The notes under the pieces are model-generated. The model searched no databases and had not been told where the DNA came from. It was given only the letters and a program-made list of their open reading frames with translations. Made by a program: the position numbers and the translations under genes. A stretch of 47,907 bases of DNA. Origin: DATBAK01 sp038240075 (GTDB lineage Bacteria; Actinomycetota; Acidimicrobiia; IMCC26256; PALSA-610). This document shows, piece after piece, positions 9,213 to 17,715 of this stretch (its first letter is position 1; each line of letters starts with the position of its first letter). Location: assembly GCA_038240075.1 (NCBI GenBank), contig JBBSEC010000019.1, forward strand, positions 1 through 47,907. Reading direction: 5' to 3'.

Positions 9213-11996
9213 ATGCCTGCGGCGGTGAGCGACTCGCCAGCGGTCCGGAGCGCGACCGAGCGCTCGGCCGACTCCGCGGCCGCGCGCTCCGGGGTCGATC
9301 GTCTCGCCGAGGCGCAGCCGGAGACGATCGACGCCCTCGCGGCGGGCGGCATCCTGCTCGACGCGGTCGTGGCGATCGCGGCCGCGTCGAACTCGCTGCT
9401 CGTGGCGCTGATCCAGGACCCGGCGGCGACGGCGCTGCTTCGAGATCGCGTCGCGCTCACGCCGCCCGCGACCGATGCTGACTACGTCGCGTTGCTGGCG
9501 GGTGTGCCCCGAGCCGTTGATCCGGCGGCGGAGCTCCGTCGGCGCAAGCGCCGCGCGCTCGTGCGCATCGCCGCGCGCGACCTGCTGGGCATGGCCGAGC
9601 TCGCAACGACCGGACTCGAGCTCGCGGCGATCGCGCAGGCCTGCCTCGGCACCGCGCTCGAGATCGCCGAGCCGACGGTCGCGATGGCCGTCATCGGCAT
9701 GGGCAAGCTCGGAGGACGCGAGCTCAACTACTCGAGCGACGTCGACCTCGTGTTCGTGCACGAAGGCCCGGGTCGCGAAGCCGAACGGGCGGCGCGGGCC
9801 GTGCTGCACACGATGAGCGACCAGACGGCCGAAGGCATCGTGTTCCGTTCCGACGCCGGACTTCGTCCCGAGGGGCGCTCCGGCGCGCTCAGCCGTGCGC
9901 TCGGCGGGTACACCGCGTACTGGGACCGCTGGGCCCAGGCGTGGGAGTTCCAGGCCCTGCTGAAGGCGCGCCCGGTCGCCGGCGATCGCGCGCTCGGCGA
10001 ACGGTTCGTCAACGAAGCCGAGGAACGGGTCTTCCCCGACGTCGCCCGGCCCGGCATCGTCCGCGAGATCCGTGCGATGAAGGCGCGCAGCGAAACCGAG
10101 CTCCGCCGGCGCGGCCTCGACGAACGCGAGGTGAAGCGGGGGCGCGGCGGCATCCGCGACATCGAGTTCTCGGTGCAGCTCCTCCAGCTCGTCCACGGTC
10201 GCACCGACCCGCGCGTGCGCACTCCGACGACACTCGACGCGCTCGCGGTGCTCGCCGAAGGCGACTACGTGTCGACCGACGATGCGAAGCGACTTCACGA
10301 CTCGTACGTCTGGTTGCGCACGGTGGAACACCGCCTGCAATTGGTCGACGAGCAGCAGACCCACACGCTTCCCGCGGTCGACGAAGCACGCACCCACCTC
10401 GCGCGTGTGCTCGGCCTGCGCGACCACGGCGGCGAGTCCGCCCTGCAGCAGTTCGACGAGCGCCACCGGGCCCAGCAGGCCCTCGTGCGCGGCCTCCACG
10501 AGAAACTGTTCTTCGCCCCGATCCTCGACACGCTCTCCGGTGCAGGAGCACTGTCACCGGCGGCGGCCGAGGAACGGCTCGGCGCGTTCGGCTTCTCCGA
10601 TGTCGCGCGCACCCGGGACGCGCTGCAGGAGCTGAGCGCCGGTCTCACGCGGCACTCACGCGTGATGCGTCAGCTCCTGCCCGTCGTGCTCGGCTGGCTC
10701 TCCGACGCACCCGATCCCGACCTCGGGCTCCTGCAACTGCGGCGGCTCACCGAAGGCGACGCGCGCGCCGCGGCGCTCGCCCACACGTTCCGCGAGACGC
10801 CGATCGCCGCCGAGCGCGCGTGCCGCGTGCTCGGATCGAGTCGGCTCCTCGGGCTCGCGCTCCATCGGCAACCCGACTTCCTCGCCCAACTCGGCGACGA
10901 AGACGCGCTCGCGCGCGAGCACGCGCGCACCGAGCTCGCCACCGAAGCCGTCGACGCGCTGGTCTGGCGCGACGACGAGGTCGCCCGCCGCGCCGGCCTC
11001 CGCCGGTTCAAGCGCCGGCATCTGCTCAGGATCGGCGCGCGCGACGTGCTCGGCCTCGCCGACCTCGAGACGACGCAGCGCGAGCTCGCCCACGTCGCCG
11101 ACGCGTGCATCGAAGCCGCGCTCCACCGTCGCGAGCCGTCGCTGCCGTTCGCGGTCATCGGGCTGGGACGCCTCGGAGGCGAGGAGCTGTCGTACGCGTC
11201 TGACATCGACCTGCTGTTCGTCTACGACGGCGACGGCCCCCGTGAGTTCGATGCGGCCGAGCGCCTCGCCACGCACCTCGTCCAGGCCCTCGGCGCGACG
11301 ACCGCGGAAGGTCGCGTGTTCGGTATCGACGCGGACCTGCGACCGGAAGGAAAGCAGGGTCCCCTTGCCCGCTCGCTGCGGGCCTACGGGCGCTACTACG
11401 AACGGTGGGCGCTCACGTGGGAGTTCCAGTCGTTGCTGCGAGCGCGCCACGTCGCGGGCGACGCCGGGGTCGCCGAGCGATTCCTCGAGCTCGTGGCGCC
11501 GTTCGTCTATCGCGACCCGTTCCCCGAGAGCGAGGTGCGGGAGATCAGGAGGATGAAGGCCCGCATCGAGCGGGAGCGGATCCGGCCCGGCGACGACCCC
11601 CAGTTCCACCTGAAGCTCGGCCGCGGCTCGTTGTCCGACATCGAGTTCACCGTGCAGCTGCAGCAGCTCGTGCACGGCGCGGCGCATCCGGATCTGCGCG
11701 TGACCTCGACCGTTGGCGCGCTCGAACGGCTCGCGACGGCCGGCCTGCTCGACCCCGACGACGCGGCGAGCCTGCGCGACGCGTACCGGCTGTGCGAACG
11801 CGCGCGAAACGCGCTGCACCTCCTGACGAACACAGCCGGCGACTCCCTCCCCGTCGGCAGCGACCGGGCCGAGCCGCTCGGCCGCATGCTCGGATTCGTG
11901 CACCAACCGCAGACGAGCCTGCGCGACGAGTACCGCCGGGTCACCCGGCGCGCCCGCACCGTCGTCGAGCGCGCGTTCTACGGCCGTGTTCCCTAG
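9213..11996 (+). CDS. glnE: Bifunctional glutamine synthetase adenylyltransferase/deadenylase
   Basis: Adds AMP to, and removes it from, a tyrosine of type I glutamine synthetase according to nitrogen status. 927 residues, the usual GlnE length. The two nucleotidyltransferase domains are both intact: GMGKLGGRELNYSSDVDLVF (about residue 163) and GLGRLGGEELSYASDIDLLF (about 648), each with the G(S/K)LG...SDxDL signature. Helical linker segments with RGRGGIRDIEFSVQLLQL and GRGSLSDIEFTVQLQQLVHG follow each. The ATG at 9213 is chosen over an in-frame GTG at 9189; neither has a clear ribosome site. Its likely substrate is the GSI at 15069-16505, which retains the target tyrosine. Confidence 0.95.
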   Translation: MPAAVSDSPAVRSATERSADSAAARSGVDRLAEAQPETIDALAAGGILLDAVVAIAAASNSLLVALIQDPAATALLRDRVALTPPATDADYVALLAGVPRAVDPAAELRRRKRRALVRIAARDLLGMAELATTGLELAAIAQACLGTALEIAEPTVAMAVIGMGKLGGRELNYSSDVDLVFVHEGPGREAERAARAVLHTMSDQTAEGIVFRSDAGLRPEGRSGALSRALGGYTAYWDRWAQAWEFQALLKARPVAGDRALGERFVNEAEERVFPDVARPGIVREIRAMKARSETELRRRGLDEREVKRGRGGIRDIEFSVQLLQLVHGRTDPRVRTPTTLDALAVLAEGDYVSTDDAKRLHDSYVWLRTVEHRLQLVDEQQTHTLPAVDEARTHLARVLGLRDHGGESALQQFDERHRAQQALVRGLHEKLFFAPILDTLSGAGALSPAAAEERLGAFGFSDVARTRDALQELSAGLTRHSRVMRQLLPVVLGWLSDAPDPDLGLLQLRRLTEGDARAAALAHTFRETPIAAERACRVLGSSRLLGLALHRQPDFLAQLGDEDALAREHARTELATEAVDALVWRDDEVARRAGLRRFKRRHLLRIGARDVLGLADLETTQRELAHVADACIEAALHRREPSLPFAVIGLGRLGGEELSYASDIDLLFVYDGDGPREFDAAERLATHLVQALGATTAEGRVFGIDADLRPEGKQGPLARSLRAYGRYYERWALTWEFQSLLRARHVAGDAGVAERFLELVAPFVYRDPFPESEVREIRRMKARIERERIRPGDDPQFHLKLGRGSLSDIEFTVQLQQLVHGAAHPDLRVTSTVGALERLATAGLLDPDDAASLRDAYRLCERARNALHLLTNTAGDSLPVGSDRAEPLGRMLGFVHQPQTSLRDEYRRVTRRARTVVERAFYGRVP

Positions 11997-11999
11997 GCT
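11994..11999 (+). promoter_or_regulatory. Putative -10 box for the serine hydrolase gene (leaderless)
   Basis: TAGGCT, 6 bases before the ATG at 12006, overlapping the glnE stop codon. Fits the window-wide leaderless pattern. Confidence 0.45.
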
Positions 12000-12005
12000 G
12001 CGCGG

Positions 12006-13064
12006 ATGGATTTCGAGGCATTGCACCGCGAGTTGACCGACCTCTCGGCATCGGATCAGTTTTCCGGCGTTGTTCGCATCGACGATGCCGGAGGTGTCGC
12101 GTTCGAGGCGTCGTACGGCGTCGCGAGCCGAACGTGGCAGATCCCGTGCTCACCGCGCATCCGCTTCGACCTCGCGTCGATCACCAAGCTGTTCACTGCG
12201 ATCTCGACCCTGCAACAGATCGAGGCGGGAGCCTTCGCGCTCGATACGAGTGTCGTCGACTACCTCGGCCTGTCGGACGCCGGGTTCTCCCCCGCGATCA
12301 CGCCGTACCACCTCTTGACCCACACGTCCGGTATCGCCGACGACGCCGACGAGGAGGCCGGCGAGTCGTACGAAGACCTGTTCCTCGAGCGACCCAGCTA
12401 TACGTTCACCGAGACCCAGCACACGCTGGTGAACTTCGCCGGCAAGCCGCCTAACTTCGCACCCGGCGAGGGGTGTCGATATTCCAACGCCGGTTACGTG
12501 CTCCTCGGCCTCATGATCGAGCGCGCCGCGCAACTCCCGTATCGCGAGTACGTCGAAGCTCGCGTGTTCGCTCCCGCGGCCATGGATCGTTCGGGCTTCT
12601 TCCGGATGGACATGGTCGAACCCGACGTCGCCGAAGCCGCCGATCCGATCACCGACGACGACGGCCGCATCACCGGGTGGCGCCGCAACATCTATTCGTA
12701 CCCACCGATCGGCGGGCCTGACGGCGGCGCGCACTCGACCGTCGAAGACCTCATCCGCCTGCACACCTCCTTGCGCGGCGGCCGGCTGCTCGGGCCCGAG
12801 TCGACCGCCGCGATGTTCGTGCCGAGAGAGCGGTACCGCGAGCGCGGCTCAGGACTACATCAGATGGGTTTCGGTTTCGAGTTCGAGACCGGCGCCGACG
12901 GCGTCGTTCGCTGCTACTGGAAGGAAGGCATCAATGTCGGCGCCAGCGGCGAGTTGTGCCACTACCCGGCGTCGGGCCTCACCGCGGCGGTGCTCAGCAA
13001 CATGGAGTCGGGCGCGTGGGAACCGCTGCACGCGATCGACCGCCTGATCGGTCCGGCCGGCTAA
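12006..13064 (+). CDS. Serine hydrolase, class C beta-lactamase-like
   Basis: 352 residues. Catalytic boxes: SITK in FDLASITKLFTAISTLQQ and YSN in CRYSNAGYVLLGLMIERA. The substrate-side segment GGPDGGAHSTVEDLIRLH follows. No signal peptide is seen. It is a beta-lactamase-family esterase or peptidase, a paralogue of the hydrolase at 3178-4473 but without that protein's long C-terminal extension. Its 3' end overlaps the convergent glycosyltransferase gene by four bases. Substrate unknown. Confidence 0.82.
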   Translation: MDFEALHRELTDLSASDQFSGVVRIDDAGGVAFEASYGVASRTWQIPCSPRIRFDLASITKLFTAISTLQQIEAGAFALDTSVVDYLGLSDAGFSPAITPYHLLTHTSGIADDADEEAGESYEDLFLERPSYTFTETQHTLVNFAGKPPNFAPGEGCRYSNAGYVLLGLMIERAAQLPYREYVEARVFAPAAMDRSGFFRMDMVEPDVAEAADPITDDDGRITGWRRNIYSYPPIGGPDGGAHSTVEDLIRLHTSLRGGRLLGPESTAAMFVPRERYRERGSGLHQMGFGFEFETGADGVVRCYWKEGINVGASGELCHYPASGLTAAVLSNMESGAWEPLHAIDRLIGPAG

Positions 13065-14383
13065 CGCCGCCGCGTTGCGGTGCGCGGCGCCGCGAGCAAT
13101 GACACGAAGCCGGAGAGGGCCACGCACGCCGCGCCCACGACGAGGATGCCCCCGAGCCAGGCCGTCACCGTGCCCGGCGCCACCCGGCGGGGAAGCTCGT
13201 AGACCGCGACGAGGAACGCCGCATGCACCGCGACGAGAACCGACACCCAGGATCGCCGCGCGAGCGCGGCCGATGGCAGTGCCCACGCCGGATACCACGG
13301 CAGCACGTACGCGCCCGCAAACAGATACGCGGCAATCGATCCCACGGCGGCGAGCGAGGGAAGCGCCTGCGCGCGGTACCGACGCGCGCCGATCAACGCC
13401 AGCGCGGCGACCACGACGACCGCGAGACCACCGACCGGTCCGTGCAGCAGGCTCGACACCGGGCTCCACACCGACACGCGGCTCGTGCGGCCCTCAGAAC
13501 CGGCGAGCGTGCGCAGCGCCGCGCTCCCGACCGGCAGGTAGCCGACCAGAGTCGTCATCGCGGCGACCGCGAGGAAGCGCAGGGTCGAACGACGATCACG
13601 ACCGAACGACCAGACGGCGATGCCGAGGATGCCGAACCCGGTCGACGCCTTCACCAGCATGCCCAGCCCGACGACGACGCCGGCGGCCGTGAACCGGCGG
13701 CGGGAGATGAGCACCGCGCCGACGAGCACCGCGAGCCCGACGAGCCCGTCGTTGTGCCCTCCGTTGACGATCGCGAGCACGACCGCCGGGTGCAGACCGA
13801 CGAACGCGATCGTGCGGACGCCACGGGTCTCGACCCACAACGTTGCGAGGACCGCGACCACACCGAGCAACGCGACTCCCTGAAACGCGAGTCGGGCCCG
13901 CAGCACGGAGCCGCCCGCCAACTTCGTCAGTCCCGCCGAGACCGCGGTGAACAACGGTCCGTAGACCGACTTCGTGCCCCGCCAACCCGACCCGACCAAA
14001 CGGAGGAACGGATCGTGCGGATACGCGTTCGGCGCGTGCACGTATGGGCTCGCGTGATGCACCGTGAGCATGCGGCCATACATGACGTACGACCACAGAT
14101 CGTGCGACCCGCGTGGAGGCGCCGCGATCGCAACCACGAACGCCAACGCGATCGCGCACACAGTCAAACGCCGACATGATTCGAGTCGTGGATCCGTCAC
14201 CACCGATCCCCAACCGGCGGCCGCGACAACCGCGAGGGCCACACCGCCGAGTCCGCTCACGTGCGGCAGCGCCACGAGTGCACACTCCGCCGCGAGCGTC
14301 ACCCCGAGCGCAACCGCAACCGGCGGCCGCCACCGTCTCGCGGTGCGCACGCCGTCACGACGGAGCGTCTCGTCGATTTGCAT
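13061..14383 (-). CDS. Membrane glycosyltransferase, GT-C fold (MptB/GT87-like mannosyltransferase)
   Basis: 440 residues with about 11-12 predicted membrane helices. An acidic motif in the first outer loop, SHDLWSYVMYGRMLTVHHAS, matches the catalytic Asp region of polyprenol-phosphate-dependent GT-C enzymes such as actinobacterial alpha-1,6-mannosyltransferases. Further typical segments are HPAVVLAIVNGGHNDGLVGL and the late YVLPWYPAWALP. Predicted role: adding a sugar from polyprenyl-phosphate-mannose to a cell-envelope glycolipid or polysaccharide on the outer face of the membrane. The acceptor is unknown. A TACGGT box 8 bases before the ATG suggests a leaderless message. Confidence 0.78.
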   Translation of the reverse strand: MQIDETLRRDGVRTARRWRPPVAVALGVTLAAECALVALPHVSGLGGVALAVVAAAGWGSVVTDPRLESCRRLTVCAIALAFVVAIAAPPRGSHDLWSYVMYGRMLTVHHASPYVHAPNAYPHDPFLRLVGSGWRGTKSVYGPLFTAVSAGLTKLAGGSVLRARLAFQGVALLGVVAVLATLWVETRGVRTIAFVGLHPAVVLAIVNGGHNDGLVGLAVLVGAVLISRRRFTAAGVVVGLGMLVKASTGFGILGIAVWSFGRDRRSTLRFLAVAAMTTLVGYLPVGSAALRTLAGSEGRTSRVSVWSPVSSLLHGPVGGLAVVVVAALALIGARRYRAQALPSLAAVGSIAAYLFAGAYVLPWYPAWALPSAALARRSWVSVLVAVHAAFLVAVYELPRRVAPGTVTAWLGGILVVGAACVALSGFVSLLAAPRTATRRR

Positions 14384-14391
14384 CCGTGTCG

Positions 14392-14397
14392 ACCGTA
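14392..14397 (-). promoter_or_regulatory. Putative -10 box for the GT-C glycosyltransferase
   Basis: TACGGT on the minus strand, 8 bases before the ATG at 14383. Confidence 0.4.
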
Positions 14398-14472
14398 CCC
14401 GACCCGCGAAAACCGATTGCCGGGTCGACCGGATTCACGCACGATGTACCGTGCGCAAGAACATCAACGACA

Positions 14473-15043
14473 AGCTCGTACCGCGCACTCCCCGTCGTCG
14501 CCGCGGGCGCCGGGCCGCGCCAGGGCGAGGTGTTCGGGTTGCGGGTGGCAGACGTCGATTTCCTGCGTCACCGCCTCCTCGTCCGTCAGCAAGTGAAGAT
14601 GCTCGCCGGGAAGCTCGTGCTCGCACAGCCGAAGGGACGCAAGATCCGAGAAGTGCCGCTCGCCGACACGGTCGCCGTCGCGCTGGCCGAGCGGCTGCGC
14701 CTCTTCCCGCCGGGTCCCGACGGCCTCGTGTTCACGAGCCGCGAACGGAAGCCGCTCAACCGGACGCACTGCATCTCGTACGTCTGGAAGCCGGCGCGGC
14801 GCGGCGCTGGCGTCGCGCCGACTCGAGCGAACGGGATGCACGCGCTCCGCCACTTCTACGCGAGCGTGCTCCTCGATGCTGGGGGCCCTGGCCGACTACC
14901 TCGGTCACACCGACCCCGGCTTCACGTTGCGGGTCTGCACGCACCTGATCCCGGCGTCTGACGCACGGTCGCGGCAGGCGATCGACAACGTTCTCGGCGG
15001 GTCGCGTGTCCGTGCCGTGTCCAAGGGCGCCGATACGCCCTGA
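14473..15043 (+). pseudogene. Relic of a phage-type tyrosine recombinase (integrase), C-terminal domain only
   Basis: Homology begins abruptly at YRALPVVAAGAGPRQGEVFG, containing the first catalytic Arg, and runs through KGRKIREVPLADTVAVAL to the box II motif GMHALRHFYASVLLDAG. There the frame breaks near 14880; the end continues in the +1 frame as ALADYLGHTDPGFTLRVCTH and stops at 15043. About four residues are missing at the break. The position of the nucleophilic tyrosine (RVYTHL in the family) is Cys, by TAC to TGC. The N-terminal SAM-like and core-binding domains are absent. The gene is dead on at least three counts and marks an old integration between the glycosyltransferase and glnA. 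No tRNA or clear attachment repeats are seen here. Confidence 0.82.
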
Positions 15044-15068
15044 AACGGCTGGTCAAGCGCCCACCGGT

Positions 15069-16505
15069 TCAGATGTCGTAGTACAGGTAGAACTCCCACG
15101 GGTGCGGGCGGAGCTGCACCTGGTCGATCTCGTGCAGCTTCTTGTACGCGATCCACGTCTCGATGACGTCGGGTGTGAACACGTTGCCCTTCATCAGGAA
15201 GTCGTGGTCGCGCTCGAGCGCCGCGAGACTCTCGTTGAGTGAGCCCGGGACCTGCGGAACCTTGGCGAGCTCTTCCGGCGGGAGGTCGTAGAGGTCCTTG
15301 TCGACCGGCGGCGGCGGCTCGATGCGGTTCTGGATGCCGTCGAGTCCGGCCATCAACATCGCGGAGAACGCGAGGTACGGATTACACGACGGGTCGGGGC
15401 AACGGAACTCGAGCCGCTTCGCCTTCGGGCTCTTCGAGTAGAGCGGGATGCGCACCGAAGCCGAACGGTTGCGCTGCGAGTACACGAGGTTCACGGGAGC
15501 CTCGTAGCCGGGGACGAGACGCTTGTACGAGTTCGTCGTCGGGTTCGAGAACGCGCAGATCGCCGGCGCGTGCGAGAGCAAACCGCCGATGTACCAACGC
15601 GCCATGTCGGAGAGGCCCGCGTAGCCGGCTTCGTCGAAGAAGAGCGGTTCGCCGCCCTTCCACAACGACTGGTGCACGTGCATCCCCGAGCCGTTGTCCA
15701 TGAAGATCGGCTTCGGCATGAACGTCACCGAGTAGCCGCGCTTTCGCGCGACGTTCTTCACGACGTACTTGTAGAGCATGAGCTTGTCGGCCATCGTCGT
15801 GATGGTGTCGAAGCGCATGTCGATCTCGGCCTGACCGGCGGTGCCGACTTCGTGGTGCTGCACCTCGATCGGGATGCCGACCTGCTCCAACACGCGCATC
15901 ATCTCGGAGCGCAGATCCTGGAACTGGTCCATCGGCGGGACGGGGAAGTAGCCCTCCTTGTAGCGCGGCTTGTACCCGAGGTTGGGGCTGCCGTCGATCT
16001 CGCGCTCACGTCCCGAGTTCCAGACCCCTTCGACCGAGTCGAGGAAGTAGTAACCCGAGAACTGGTTCTGATCGAAGCGCACGGAATCGAAGATGTAGAA
16101 CTCCGCCTCGGGCCCGAAGTACGCGGTGTCGGCAAGCCCGGTCGACGCGAGGTACGCCGCGGCCTTTTGCACGATGTAGCGCGGGTCGCGCGAGTACGAC
16201 TCACCGGTGAGCGGGTCGCGCACGAAGCAGTTGATGTCGAGCGTCGGATGCTCGGTGAACGGGTCGACGACCGCGGTGTTCGGGTCGGGGATCAGGAGCA
16301 TGTCGGACTCCTGGATCTCCTGGAAGCCGCGGATCGACGAGCCGTCGAAACCGAGGCCGTCCTCGAAGACGTCGGCCGTCAGCTCATGCGCGGGAATCGA
16401 GAAATGCTGCATGAGCCCGGGCAGATCGCAGAAGCGGACATCGATGACATCGATGCCCGCTTCCTTGACCAGCTTGAGAACGTCACCCGCGCTGCGCTGC
16501 TCCAT
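15069..16505 (-). CDS. glnA: Glutamine synthetase type I (GSI-beta, adenylylation-regulated)
   Basis: Condenses ammonia and glutamate to glutamine with ATP; acts as a dodecamer in the cytoplasm. 478 residues. Landmarks: FEDGLGFDGSSIRGFQEI, the metal-ligand GPEAEFYIFD (about 131-140), MPKPIFMDNGSGMHVHQSLW, NPTTNSYKRLVPGYEAPVNL and RLEFRCPDPSCNPYLAFSAM. Tyr406 in KDLYDLPPEELAKVPQVPGS is the conserved adenylylation site, consistent with glnE at 9213-11996. GGAGG lies 7 bases before the ATG. It is followed downstream by the integrase relic, convergent. This is the main assimilatory glutamine synthetase of the window. Confidence 0.97.
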   Translation of the reverse strand: MEQRSAGDVLKLVKEAGIDVIDVRFCDLPGLMQHFSIPAHELTADVFEDGLGFDGSSIRGFQEIQESDMLLIPDPNTAVVDPFTEHPTLDINCFVRDPLTGESYSRDPRYIVQKAAAYLASTGLADTAYFGPEAEFYIFDSVRFDQNQFSGYYFLDSVEGVWNSGREREIDGSPNLGYKPRYKEGYFPVPPMDQFQDLRSEMMRVLEQVGIPIEVQHHEVGTAGQAEIDMRFDTITTMADKLMLYKYVVKNVARKRGYSVTFMPKPIFMDNGSGMHVHQSLWKGGEPLFFDEAGYAGLSDMARWYIGGLLSHAPAICAFSNPTTNSYKRLVPGYEAPVNLVYSQRNRSASVRIPLYSKSPKAKRLEFRCPDPSCNPYLAFSAMLMAGLDGIQNRIEPPPPVDKDLYDLPPEELAKVPQVPGSLNESLAALERDHDFLMKGNVFTPDVIETWIAYKKLHEIDQVQLRPHPWEFYLYYDI

Positions 16506-16551
16506 GGCAAACCTCCGTCAGGCCCACCACGAGATCAGAGCAGATGCCGGC

Positions 16552-17556
16552 CTACGCGTCGAGGACGCTGCACACGGTGTCGGTGATGAGCCGCGTCACC
16601 ACGTACGGATCCATGTTCGCGTTCGGACGACGGTCCTCGATGTAGCCCTTCTGGTCGACCTCGACCTGCCACGGAATGCGCACCGACGCACCGCGGTCGG
16701 AGACGCCGTAGCTGAACTCGTTCCAGGGCGCGGTCTCGTGCTGACCGGTGAGCCGGTCTTCGATGCCGTGCCCGTAGTTCTCGACGTGCTCCGCCGCCTT
16801 CTTCCCGAGCGCTTCACACGCCGCAATGATCGGCGGGTACGACGAACGCATCGACTTCGTCGAGAAGTTGGTGTGCGCGCCGGCACCGTTCCAGTCGCCA
16901 TGGACCGGCTTCGGGTCGATCGTCGCGGCGATGCCGTAGTCCTCCGCGATGCGGTAGAGGAGCCAACGTGCCATCCACATCTGGTCGGAGACGTCGAGCG
17001 GCGACAGCGGCCCGACCTGGAACTCCCACTGGCCGGGCATGACCTCGGCGTTGATGCCCGAGAGCCCGAGGCCCGCGGCGAGGCACGCGTCGAGGTGCTC
17101 CTCGACGACTTCGCGCCCGAACACCTCGTCGGCACCGACACCGCAGTAGTAGAAGCCCTGCGGCGCGGGGAAGCCTCCGAGCGGGAAGCCGTACGGGCGG
17201 CCGTCCTTGAAGAGGTTGTACTCCTGCTCGATGCCGAAGAGCGGCTCGTGCTTCGCGTACTTCTCGGCGACCGGCGCGAGCAGCGACCGCGTGTTGGTCG
17301 GGTGCGGTGTCATGTCGGTGAGCAGCACTTCCGACATCACCAGGATGTCGTCGCCGCCACGCAGCGGGTCCGGACACGAGAACACCGGATTCAACACACA
17401 GTCGGACGCCTTGCCCGGCGCCTGGTTGGTGCTCGATCCGTCGAAGCCCCAGATGGGCAGGTCCTTGATCCCGTCGTCGAGGACCTTCGTCTTCGACCGC
17501 AGTCGTGCCGTCGGCTGGGTACCGTCGATCCAGATGTACTCCGCCTTGAAGCTCAC
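16552..17556 (-). CDS. glnII: Glutamine synthetase type II (eukaryotic-type GSII)
   Basis: 334 residues, the octameric/decameric short form. Typical GSII blocks: KAEYIWIDGTQPTARLRSKT at the N-terminus, LPIWGFDGSSTNQAPGKASD, the metal site FGIEQEYNLFKDGRPYGFP, INAEVMPGQWEFQVGP, the ATP-grasp segment GAGAHTNFSTKSMR and NEFSYGVSDRGASVRIPWQV. It is not controlled by adenylylation. It uses a GTG start with GAGGAG about 7 bases upstream. It sits 46 bases upstream of glnA on the same strand, so the two can form an operon glnII-glnA, and is divergent from the third synthetase. Confidence 0.96.
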   Translation of the reverse strand: MSFKAEYIWIDGTQPTARLRSKTKVLDDGIKDLPIWGFDGSSTNQAPGKASDCVLNPVFSCPDPLRGGDDILVMSEVLLTDMTPHPTNTRSLLAPVAEKYAKHEPLFGIEQEYNLFKDGRPYGFPLGGFPAPQGFYYCGVGADEVFGREVVEEHLDACLAAGLGLSGINAEVMPGQWEFQVGPLSPLDVSDQMWMARWLLYRIAEDYGIAATIDPKPVHGDWNGAGAHTNFSTKSMRSSYPPIIAACEALGKKAAEHVENYGHGIEDRLTGQHETAPWNEFSYGVSDRGASVRIPWQVEVDQKGYIEDRRPNANMDPYVVTRLITDTVCSVLDA

Positions 17557-17648
17557 GCCACGCTCCTCGATTGTCGACCGTGATCGGTCGTCGTCCCGTC
17601 GTAGTTTCGGAGCTTTCTAGGCCCCGATTTCCCGGCCGTTGCCTCTAT

Positions 17649-17664
17649 GTGAACGCTCTGTTAC
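17649..17664. promoter_or_regulatory. Candidate GlnR-like operator between glnII and the GlnA2-type gene
   Basis: GTGAAC, five bases, then GTTAC forms an imperfect inverted repeat resembling half-sites of actinobacterial GlnR boxes (GTnAC/GAAAC type), although the spacing is about one base off the usual. It lies in the divergent region between two glutamine synthetase genes, where control by the GlnR-like regulator at 19046 would be expected. Weak evidence. Confidence 0.25.
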
Positions 17665-17703
17665 TGAGGCTCTCCGGCGGGCAGAAAGCTAGGCGCTCGT
17701 CCC

Positions 17704-17709
17704 TAGACT
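17704..17709 (+). promoter_or_regulatory. Putative -10 box for the GlnA2-type gene (leaderless)
   Basis: TAGACT, exactly 6 bases before the ATG at 17716. Confidence 0.5.
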
Positions 17710-17715
17710 GGTCAC

